A DNA stretch of 10,346 bases from Alphaproteobacteria bacterium (GTDB lineage Bacteria > Pseudomonadota > Alphaproteobacteria > UBA8366): contig JASLSL010000321.1 in assembly GCA_030743445.1 (NCBI GenBank), positions 1-10,346 on the forward strand. Direction: 5' to 3'. Shown in pieces: positions 1-5,400 of this stretch. The translations under genes were made by a program, and so were the position numbers. The notes under the pieces were generated by a model. It made no database searches and was not told where the DNA came from. It was given only the letters and a program-made list of their open reading frames with translations. Positions within the stretch are counted from its first letter, which is position 1. Every line of letters starts with the position of its first letter.

Positions 1-28
1 GGGATGACGGTTATTTGGCAATCCTCCT

Positions 29-118
29 ATCCCCTCCCTCCAGGGGAGGGGGGAATATTTTTACCGGCATGCACTTTTGATCCCCTCCCTCCGTGAGGGG
101 GAGGGTTAGGGTGGGGGG
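29..118. repeat. Pair of C-rich/G-rich palindromic intergenic repeats
   Basis: Two tandem copies of a C-rich block followed by a G-rich block. In the first, bases 31-37 (CCCCTCC) pair exactly with 45-51 (GGAGGGG). The second begins near 81 with the same CCCCTCCCTCC core and runs into a G-rich tail ending near 118. Related CCCCTCACCC-type sequence recurs at 9523-9645. Such elements are common between genes in many proteobacteria. No coding potential is seen. Bases 1-8 (GGGATGAC) look like the right end of another palindrome of the kind at 132-261. Confidence 0.6.
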
Positions 119-131
119 ACCCGAAATCAAC

Positions 132-261
132 GTCATCCCGGACGAACGAGCGAAGCGAGAGAGAGCCGGGACTCAGTCCGGAAGACCAACGGACTAGCCG
201 GATAGTTTGCGAGATTTACGGAATGGGTCCCGGGTCGCCGCTGCGCGTCGCCCGGGATGAC
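132..261. repeat. Composite inverted repeat (GTCATCCCGG type)
   Basis: The outer arms are a perfect 10-base inverted repeat, GTCATCCCGG at 132-141 and CCGGGATGAC at 252-261. An inner pair, CGGGACTCA at 167-175 and TGGGTCCCG at 224-232, matches at 8 of 9 positions. The architecture is the same as the element at 3214-3330: two short hairpin halves facing each other about 110-130 bases apart. The 339 bases before the CaiB gene hold only this element and the C/G-rich repeats. An upstream in-frame ATG at 223 lies inside the repeat and is therefore unlikely to be a true start. Confidence 0.65.
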
Positions 262-339
262 GAAGAAGTAAGAAATTGCCATTTCCGGTCGGCCGCCGCA
301 GAGTCGGCGCAGGAATATACCGCCGCCTTGGGGAACCAC

Positions 340-1539
340 ATGCCAAGCGATACCGACCCGCCGCTCGACGGCATCCGCGTGCTCGACTTCTCGCGCATCA
401 TCGCGGGGCCCTTGTGCGCCCAGCAGCTCGGCGATCTGGGCGCCGACGTGATCAAGGTCGAGAACCCGGTGACCGGCGACGAGACGCGGCGCCAGGCGGA
501 ACCCCGGGTGGGCGAGGATTCGCACTTCTTCCTCGCCTTCAACAGAACGAAAAAGAGCATCGCCGTGGATGTGCGCGCCGGCGACGGCAAGGCGATCGCC
601 GAGGGGCTGATCGCCGAGGCCGACGTGCTGGTCGAGAACTTCCGCCCGGGCGTGATGCAGCGCCTCGGGCTCGACTACGCGAGTGTCGCCGAGATCAACC
701 CGCGGCTGATCTATGTCTCGTTCTCGGCCTATGGCGAGACCGGCTCGCTGTCGGACCGGCCGGGCTTCGACCCGGTGATCCAGGCCGAAAGCGGCATCAT
801 GTCGATGACCGGCGAGCCCGACGGCCCGCCGTTGCGCCATCCGATCGCGATCATCGACACGCTGGCGGCCCTGCATGCGGCGGGCGCGGTGATGGCCGCG
901 CTGATCAAACGCGCCCAGAGCGGCCGTGGCCAGCATGTCGAGGTCGCGCTCTACGACGTCGCGATCGCGGCGCTCGGCAATCCCGGGCTCTACTACCTGA
1001 CCGGCGGCGAGGCCCCGCCCCGGGCCGGCAACTCGCACCCGGTCTCGACCCCGGTCAATCTGTTCCCGACCAAGACCGGGCCGATCTATCTCGCGACCGC
1101 GACCGACCGGCTGTTCCGCAAGCTCTGCGAGGACGTGCTGGAGCGCCCGGACCTTGCCGACGACCCGCGCTTCGCCACCACCAACGACCGGTTCCAAAAC
1201 CGCCCGGCGCTGTTCGAGATCATCATCGAGATATTCACGGCTCAGCCGCGCGAATACTGGCTCGCCAAGATGTACCATCTGCCCTCGGGGGCGATGCAGA
1301 CATTGGCGGAGGCGCTGGAGTCCGACTTCGTGATGGAGCGCGGCATGATCAAGACGGTCGAGCATCCGACCGGCCCGGTCCGCATCTTCGCCTCGCCGAT
1401 CCGGCTCTCCGAGACGCCGGTGCGCAAGCCGACCGCGCCCCCGCTCCTCGGCGAGCACACGGACGAGCTGCTGGGCGAGCTTCTCGGCTACGACGACGAC
1501 CGCATCGCCCGGCTCAGGGCGGACGGCGTGATCCGCTAG
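340..1539 (+). CDS. CaiB/BaiF family (class III) CoA-transferase
   Basis: A 399-residue protein of the family III CoA-transferases, which move CoA between carboxylic acids through an aspartyl-CoA thioester. The N-terminus has the family hallmark LDGIRVLDFSRIIAGPLCAQ (residues 9-28) followed by LGADVIKVENP (33-43). ENFRPGVMQRLGLDY lies at 99-113 and GFDPVIQAESGIMSMTGEP at 142-160. The likely catalytic Asp is D173 in HPIAIIDTLAAL. Length is normal for the family. The frame is open to 223, but the extra 39 codons lie partly in a repeat and do not resemble the family, so ATG 340 is chosen; GGGGA at 330-334 is a modest ribosome site. The broken cupin gene follows after 11 bases and was probably co-transcribed. 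Family members are alike, so the acid substrate cannot be named. Confidence 0.93.
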   Translation: MPSDTDPPLDGIRVLDFSRIIAGPLCAQQLGDLGADVIKVENPVTGDETRRQAEPRVGEDSHFFLAFNRTKKSIAVDVRAGDGKAIAEGLIAEADVLVENFRPGVMQRLGLDYASVAEINPRLIYVSFSAYGETGSLSDRPGFDPVIQAESGIMSMTGEPDGPPLRHPIAIIDTLAALHAAGAVMAALIKRAQSGRGQHVEVALYDVAIAALGNPGLYYLTGGEAPPRAGNSHPVSTPVNLFPTKTGPIYLATATDRLFRKLCEDVLERPDLADDPRFATTNDRFQNRPALFEIIIEIFTAQPREYWLAKMYHLPSGAMQTLAEALESDFVMERGMIKTVEHPTGPVRIFASPIRLSETPVRKPTAPPLLGEHTDELLGELLGYDDDRIARLRADGVIR

Positions 1540-1550
1540 GAAGCCATGCG

Positions 1551-1885
1551 ATGGGCTATGTGCGGCTCTATGCCGACGATCACGGCGAAAGCCACTTCGA
1601 GGATATGGAGATCGAGTTCGAGGACGTCGACTTGGCCCCGCCGGCCGCACCCGACCGGGCCTCGGCGCCGACCGACGCCGCGCGCTTCCTCTTCGTCACC
1701 GGGCCCCCGGGCTGGATCAGCGAGCGCCACCCCGCCCCCGGCGCCAGCTCTACCTCTGCCTCAGGGGTGCGGTCGAGATCACCGCGAGCGACGGAGAGAC
1801 GCGGCGCTTCGAGCCGGGCATCGCGCTCCTGATGGAGGACACCCATGGCAACGGCCACACGGCCCGCGTGGTCAGCGAGGAGTAA
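1551..1885 (+). pseudogene. Small cupin-domain protein, one-base frameshift
   Basis: The frame from ATG 1551 gives MGYVRLYADDHGESHFEDME and runs to GWISERHPAP. Without correction it then turns to low-complexity sequence and stops at 1832. The frame one base behind continues the family pattern at once: RRQLYLCLRGAVEITASDGE, FEPGIALLMEDTHGNGHTAR and a stop at 1883-1885. Adding one C to the run at 1735-1739 joins the halves into a 111-residue protein typical of small single-domain cupins, with the GHTARV end of the cupin barrel. The break is either a real mutation or a homopolymer sequencing/assembly error. The gene starts 11 bases after the CaiB stop; AGGA at 1538-1541 may serve as ribosome site. 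Substrate unknown. Confidence 0.85.
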
Positions 1886-1907
1886 AAATGGGGACAGTCC
1901 CCATTTT
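1885..1907. terminator. Perfect AAAATGGGGA hairpin, possible bidirectional terminator
   Basis: Bases 1885-1894 (AAAATGGGGA) pair perfectly with 1898-1907 (TCCCCATTTT) around a three-base CAG loop. The first base is the last base of the cupin stop codon. A GC core flanked by an A run and a T run fits a terminator active on either strand. The GGGGACAGTCCCC core is also, from memory, a recurrent palindrome in bacterial genomes, often near REP-associated tyrosine transposases, so it may be a dispersed repeat put to use as a terminator. No transposase is present here. Confidence 0.55.
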
Positions 1908-1953
1908 ATAAGCATTTGATTCAAAACAATTGTTGTTTTTCCATCTCGCATCC

Positions 1954-1989
1954 TGGAATTGAGACGACGGCAGCGCTAGAATTCACCCA
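1954..1989 (+). promoter_or_regulatory. Possible promoter for a leaderless mRNA
   Basis: TAGAAT at 1977-1982 resembles a -10 box (compare TAGCAT at 9698-9703). The ATG at 1989 sits six bases after it, where transcription would be expected to begin. The -35 region (TGGAAT, 1954-1959, spacer 17) is a poor match. No Shine-Dalgarno sequence lies before the ATG. Together these suggest a leaderless transcript; the assignment rests on a short motif. Confidence 0.3.
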
Positions 1990-2303
1990 TGCTCGTCGAA
2001 ATCTACATGTGCAAGGCGGGGCAACAGCTCACCGATGGCGAGCTGGTCCATTCCGACAGCATCGAGAACCGCGCCGACGCCGAAGCCGACGCGCAAGAGC
2101 GCTGCGGCAAGGACCCGACGCTCGCCAAGGTCGCCTATTACAAGATCAGCGAGGAAGGCGAGTTCCGCATCTTCTATACCTACACCAACCCGCACGCGGT
2201 GTCGGAGAAGAAGCCGCACGGGGGCGGCGAGGCGGTGCGGCGACGCCGGCGCAAGCCGCCGCCGAAGAAAAAGGGCTTCTGGCGAAAACTCCTCGAAGAT
2301 TGA
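1989..2303 (+). CDS. Hypothetical 104-residue protein with basic C-terminus
   Basis: Not recognised as a named family. Residues 1-70 look like a compact folded domain with alternating strand-like segments (LVEIYMCK, KVAYYKISEEGEFRIFYTYT) around an acidic, alanine-rich helix with a cysteine (AEADAQERCGKDP). The last 30 residues are very basic (RRRRRKPPPKKK, then GFWRKLLED) and could bind nucleic acid, phosphate or a membrane surface. No signal peptide or membrane span is seen. The start at ATG 1989 is the first in frame and directly follows a -10-like motif. Strand-typical codon use and a well-formed domain support a real gene. It stands alone between the hairpin at 1885-1907 and the DUF169 gene 112 bases downstream. 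Confidence 0.7.
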   Translation: MLVEIYMCKAGQQLTDGELVHSDSIENRADAEADAQERCGKDPTLAKVAYYKISEEGEFRIFYTYTNPHAVSEKKPHGGGEAVRRRRRKPPPKKKGFWRKLLED

Positions 2304-2415
2304 AACCGCGCCGCCCGCCCGGCGCATGCGACGCTATGCCCGCGTCCGCCGCGCGTCGCCGCGCGTTATAGTCCCCGATGCGCCCCACCAATGGATGATT
2401 TCGGGAGACCCTGTG

Positions 2416-3210
2416 ATGAGCGACGACACCACCGGAATGCCGAGCGGCGAGGAGCTCAAGCAGCTCGCGGCCAAACTGCACGAGCTTCTCAAGATCCGCA
2501 CCTTGCCAATCGGCATGAAGCAGTATGAGAGCCTCGAGGAGATGCAGGCGGTGCCCGGCATCCGCTTTCCGAAAGACGGCCGCCACCATACCTCGTGCCA
2601 ACTCATCACCCAGAGCCGGATCGCCGGGTTCACCCTCGGCATCACCGCGGCCAACGTCAGGCCCGGCTCGAACTGCGGCGGCGTGATGGGGATCGACGCG
2701 CCGAGCGAGGAATACCTCTCGGGCAAGAACTTCGTCGGCGTCTGGTTCGAGAACCTGGAGGCGGCGCGCGCCCACCAGGACCAGATGACCCGCCAGGTCG
2801 CCGGTAAATACGTCGGCACGGTGATGTCGCCCTTGCGCTCGGGCCGGCTCGACCCGCCGGACATCGTGTGCTTCTACGCCACGCCGGGGCAGATGATCCT
2901 GTTCGTCAACGGGCTGCAGTGGAAGCGCTACAAGCGCTACGACATGACCATCACCGGCGAGACCGCGTGCTCCGACAGCTGGGGCCGGGCGCTGAGGACG
3001 CGCGAGACCTCGATCTCGATCCCGTGCTACGCCGAGCGGCGCTATGGCGGGGTCGCCGACGACGAGTTGCTGATCGCCATGCCGCCCGACGAGTTCGCCC
3101 GCGGCATCGAGGGGCTGGAAGGCATCGCCAAGGTCGGCCTGCGCTATCCGATCCCGCCCTACGGCGCCCAGATGGACCCGGCCGAGGGCATGGCGGTGAG
3201 CTACGGCTGA
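2416..3210 (+). CDS. DUF169 family protein (COG2043)
   Basis: A 264-residue soluble protein recognised as DUF169, a family of unknown biochemical role found in bacteria and archaea. The family pattern is seen in LPIGMKQYESLEEM (30-43), HHTSCQLITQSRIAGFTLGI (57-76), GSNCGGVMG (84-92), DIVCFYATPGQMILFVNGLQ (149-168) and SIPCYAERRYGG (201-212). Five cysteines (61, 87, 152, 185, 204) sit in or near conserved blocks; whether they bind a metal or cofactor is not known to me. ATG 2416 is chosen because GGGAGA at 2403-2408 lies 7 bases before it; an in-frame ATG at 2395 has no such site. TATAGT at 2367-2372 may be the -10 box, without a convincing -35. The gene is convergent with the minus-strand set beyond the repeat at 3214-3330. 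Confidence 0.85.
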   Translation: MSDDTTGMPSGEELKQLAAKLHELLKIRTLPIGMKQYESLEEMQAVPGIRFPKDGRHHTSCQLITQSRIAGFTLGITAANVRPGSNCGGVMGIDAPSEEYLSGKNFVGVWFENLEAARAHQDQMTRQVAGKYVGTVMSPLRSGRLDPPDIVCFYATPGQMILFVNGLQWKRYKRYDMTITGETACSDSWGRALRTRETSISIPCYAERRYGGVADDELLIAMPPDEFARGIEGLEGIAKVGLRYPIPPYGAQMDPAEGMAVSYG

Positions 3211-3213
3211 ATT

Positions 3214-3330
3214 GTCATTCCGGGGCGCGCTGCGCGCGAACCCGGAATCCATGCCTGAGACTCTGGACACCCGCGATCTCGCATTTGTCTGTAGGGCTCA
3301 GGCGTGGATTCCCGCTTTCGCGGGAATGAC
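3214..3330. repeat. Composite inverted repeat (GTCATTCC...GGAATGAC)
   Basis: The outer arms GTCATTCC (3214-3221) and GGAATGAC (3323-3330) are perfect. The inner arms GGAATCCATGCCTGAG (3244-3259) and CTCAGGCGTGGATTCC (3297-3312) match at 15 of 16. Each half also forms its own hairpin, for example ATTCCCGC-TTTC-GCGGGAAT at 3309-3328. This is a widespread proteobacterial intergenic palindrome. Here it fills the gap between two convergent genes, starting four bases after the DUF169 stop, and could act as a terminator for both. Confidence 0.75.
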
Positions 3331-3363
3331 GAATGGAGAAGGCGGCAAGATCATGGTTTGGGA

Positions 3364-3852
3364 TCAGTCGCCGGCGATCTTCCCGGTCATCGGGTGGAAC
3401 ACGCGGGCGCCTTCGGGAACAGGATCGCCTGCCTCCAGGACTGCGAGGCCGCGGCGCGGGACGCTGCGGTCGAGGCCGACGCAATCGAGCCAGACGATGC
3501 CCGGCGCTTCTCCCGCGCCATCGAGCACCGCGAGGCGCTGATCCGTCTCGACCTCGGGTAGCACGTCCATGCCATCGTAGAGGCTGCGCCGCCAATCGAC
3601 GATCTCGTCCTGCCATTCGTTGAAGCTGCCGCCGCCCGCACCCTTGTAGTTGTCGCTCTCGAAGAACTCGGCCGCCGCGACCCCATGGATCGCGAGATAG
3701 GGCGCCGGCTGGCCGTCCTCGGCTTTGAAGCGCTGCGAGCCGGTGAATTGCGGCAAGGTCACCAGCGAGGCGATCTTCGGTCCGCCGTACCAGGCGTTCC
3801 ATTCGTCCTCGCGGGCCGGATCTGCGAACCCGCATTCCACCATGTAGAGCAA
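3364..3852 (-). CDS. Hypothetical protein, EthD/Dabb-like fold suspected
   Basis: A 162-residue soluble protein. The N-terminal third (LYMVECGF, then DEWNAWYGGPKIASLVTLP, then FTGSQRF and PYLAIHGV) follows the strand-helix-strand pattern of EthD/Dabb-type dimeric alpha-beta barrels, in which a W-x-x-WY segment is common. The C-terminal third (VWLDCVGLDRSVPRRGLAVLE) may be a second such half. This is a fold-level guess, not a family match. TTG 3852 gives a start of MLYMVE, which preserves the first strand; ATG 3843 is the alternative, with GGA eleven bases before it. The hspQ stop lies 19 bases upstream, so the two genes are probably co-transcribed, although no functional link is known to me. 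Confidence 0.75.
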   Translation of the reverse strand: MLYMVECGFADPAREDEWNAWYGGPKIASLVTLPQFTGSQRFKAEDGQPAPYLAIHGVAAAEFFESDNYKGAGGGSFNEWQDEIVDWRRSLYDGMDVLPEVETDQRLAVLDGAGEAPGIVWLDCVGLDRSVPRRGLAVLEAGDPVPEGARVFHPMTGKIAGD

Positions 3853-3871
3853 ATTCCGGGTGCCCGGCGCG

Positions 3872-4201
3872 TCAGTTCGCGACGCCCGAGCGGGCGACGT
3901 AGCGGCCGTCCTTGAGTTCGGAGAAGAAGGCTTCGATGTCGGGATGGCCGACCGGGCCCTCGTCCTCGTCGGCCAGCAGGTTCTGCTCGGAGACGTAGGC
4001 GATGTAGGGCCCGTCCTCGTTCTCCGCCAGCAGGTGGTAGTAGGGCTGTTCCTTCAGCGGACGCACCTCTTCCGGGATCGCGTCCCACCATTCCTCGGTG
4101 TTGGCGAATTCCGGGTCGACATCGAAGATCACGCCGCGGAAGGGATAGACCCTGTGGCGGACGATCCGGCCGATCGCGAATTTGGCCTCGTTGATCCGCA
4201 T
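3872..4201 (-). CDS. hspQ: Heat shock protein HspQ (YccV/hemimethylated-DNA-binding domain)
   Basis: A 109-residue cytosolic protein of the HspQ family. In Escherichia coli, HspQ (about 105 residues) is a heat-shock protein that acts as a specificity factor and substrate of Lon and was first noted for hemimethylated DNA binding. Diagnostic segments are KFAIGRIVRHRVYPFRGVIF (residues 7-26), DVDPEF (27-32), QPYYHLLAE (52-60) and YVSEQNLL (69-76). The C-terminal tail DIEAFFSELKDGRYVARSG is acidic then basic. ATG 4201 is preceded by GGAGG (plus-strand CCTCC at 4213-4217) at 11 bases, a little far but usable. It is the first gene of a likely two-gene unit with the EthD-like gene. No convincing heat-shock promoter is visible in the 86 bases upstream. 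Confidence 0.92.
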   Translation of the reverse strand: MRINEAKFAIGRIVRHRVYPFRGVIFDVDPEFANTEEWWDAIPEEVRPLKEQPYYHLLAENEDGPYIAYVSEQNLLADEDEGPVGHPDIEAFFSELKDGRYVARSGVAN

Positions 4202-4287
4202 GGCGGATATGGCCTCCGGTTGCTAACTCAATACGGCCATTTAAGCGCACAGACCCGAAATTTCCACAAAATTCTAAGGTTAACGAC

Positions 4288-4686
4288 CTATTCCGCCGCC
4301 TCCGCCCGGGCCGCCGCCAGCATGACGTGGGTGTAGGTCTTGGAGATGATGCGCCACCCGCCGTCGATCTTCAGCATGCTGAGGTAGTCGGTATAGAGCT
4401 TCGGCCCGATCGCGATCTGCACCTTGGCGAGTGCCGATTCCGGTCCCGACATGTCGATCGAGAGAATCCGATCGTGGCGCGAATCGCTGCGCTTGGCCGG
4501 CGGCTCGCGGCCCTCAACCCGGGTGTAGACCGCCTCCATGTCGTCGTCCTGCAACGGCCCGTCGGCCGCGGTGAAGAGGTGGCAGTTGGCATGGAAGATG
4601 CCGCGCAACTGGTCGGTGTCGCCGGTGTAGAACCCGTCGAAGTAGTTCTCCAGCGCGCTGGCGATCTCGGCATAGGCTTGATCCAT
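4288..4686 (-). CDS. NTF2-like / putative lumazine-binding family protein
   Basis: A 132-residue single-domain protein of the NTF2-like superfamily, closest in pattern to the putative lumazine-binding group (Lumazine_bd_2). The long helix and first turn are seen in ALENYFDGFYTGDTDQL (residues 11-27), followed by FHANCHLF (31-38). The cone-forming strands end in YTDYLSMLKIDGGWRIISKT (98-117), the usual last two strands with the GGW turn. These proteins are cytosolic; functions across the family range from isomerases to ligand-binding subunits, so the reaction is unknown. ATG 4686 has a strong ribosome site, GGGAGG five bases upstream (plus-strand CCTCCC at 4692-4697). It is divergent from the carbonic-anhydrase-like gene. 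Confidence 0.85.
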   Translation of the reverse strand: MDQAYAEIASALENYFDGFYTGDTDQLRGIFHANCHLFTAADGPLQDDDMEAVYTRVEGREPPAKRSDSRHDRILSIDMSGPESALAKVQIAIGPKLYTDYLSMLKIDGGWRIISKTYTHVMLAAARAEAAE

Positions 4687-4719
4687 AATTTCCTCCCTGT
4701 TCGGTCGTCCGATCCGGCG

Positions 4720-4749
4720 AGCTTAGCAAATCCTCGGCGGCTTTAGTAA
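4720..4749. promoter_or_regulatory. Possible divergent promoter region
   Basis: The 99 bases between the divergent NTF2-like and carbonic-anhydrase-like genes must carry both start signals. On the minus strand TTACTA (4749-4744) and TAAGCT (4725-4720) are 18 bases apart. On the plus strand TAGTAA (4744-4749) is a weak -10 with no good -35. Matches are poor, and the region is named mainly by position. Confidence 0.25.
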
Positions 4750-4785
4750 GCTGCTTGGCCCAACAGTCCCCGGGGAGATCGAAAT

Positions 4786-5400
4786 ATGAACGACGCGACG
4801 ACCGACGACAGCCGGTTCGGCCCCGAGGTCGAGCTCGACTCGCCGGCCTTCATCCACCCGACCGCGCTGATCTACGGCAAGGTTTCGATCGGGGCGGAAT
4901 CGAGCCTCTTCCCCTATGCGGTGATCCGGGCGGAAAGCCAGGAAGTCCGCGTCGGCCGCTATGCCAACCTACAGGACCACACGATGCTCCACGTCGGCTA
5001 CGAGGTGGGCGTCTCGATCGGGGATTATTGCTCGATCACCCACAAGGCGACGGTGCACGGGGCCACGATCGGCGCGACCACGCTGGTCGGGATCAACGCC
5101 ACGGTGATGGATGGCGCGGTGATCGGCGAGAACTGCGTCGTCGGCGCCCACTGCGTCGTCCCCGAGGGCATGCAGGTGCCCGACAACTCGATCGTCGTCG
5201 GCGTGCCGGCGAAGATCGTCCGGACCCGGAACAACTTTCTCGCCAATCGGCGCAACGCGATGGTCTACCATTGGAACGCCTGCGCCTTCGCCGGCGGCGA
5301 GCACCGCGCCTGGCACGGGCCGGCCTTCGAGGCCTACCAGCAGACCATGATCGAAGAGATCGAGGCCGAGTTCCGCGAACGCTACCCTGACGAAGCCTAA
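4786..5400 (+). CDS. Gamma-carbonic-anhydrase-like left-handed beta-helix protein
   Basis: A 204-residue protein of hexapeptide repeats forming a left-handed beta-helix, then a C-terminal helix (EAYQQTMIEEIEAEFRERY, 182-200). Members form trimers with zinc (or iron/cobalt) at subunit interfaces and hydrate CO2, though many have no shown activity. The three metal His ligands appear present: H69 in DHTMLH, H86 and H91 in ITHKATVHG. The conserved Arg (R48 in VIRAE) and Gln (Q63 in LQD) are there, but the usual RGD motif reads RAE, so activity is uncertain. ATG 4786 is supported by GGGGAG at 4772-4777, 8 bases upstream. The TAA stop overlaps the stop of the convergent selenoprotein gene (TAG at 5399-5397) by two bases. 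Confidence 0.9.
   Translation: MNDATTDDSRFGPEVELDSPAFIHPTALIYGKVSIGAESSLFPYAVIRAESQEVRVGRYANLQDHTMLHVGYEVGVSIGDYCSITHKATVHGATIGATTLVGINATVMDGAVIGENCVVGAHCVVPEGMQVPDNSIVVGVPAKIVRTRNNFLANRRNAMVYHWNACAFAGGEHRAWHGPAFEAYQQTMIEEIEAEFRERYPDEA

Noticed and set aside
133..1650. A 505-codon open frame on the minus strand opposite the CaiB gene
   Set aside because: It is the arginine-, histidine- and aspartate-rich antisense image of a high-GC gene, has no family features, and its end runs into the palindromic repeat.
2146..3270. A 374-codon minus-strand frame opposite the DUF169 gene
   Set aside because: It is an antisense shadow of a well-supported gene and starts inside the repeat at 3214-3330.
4202..4287. 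A heat-shock (RpoH) promoter for hspQ
   Set aside because: TTGTGG and TTAAAT-like hexamers can be picked out, but spacing (19) and matches are poor and no CTTGAA/CCCCAT pair is present.
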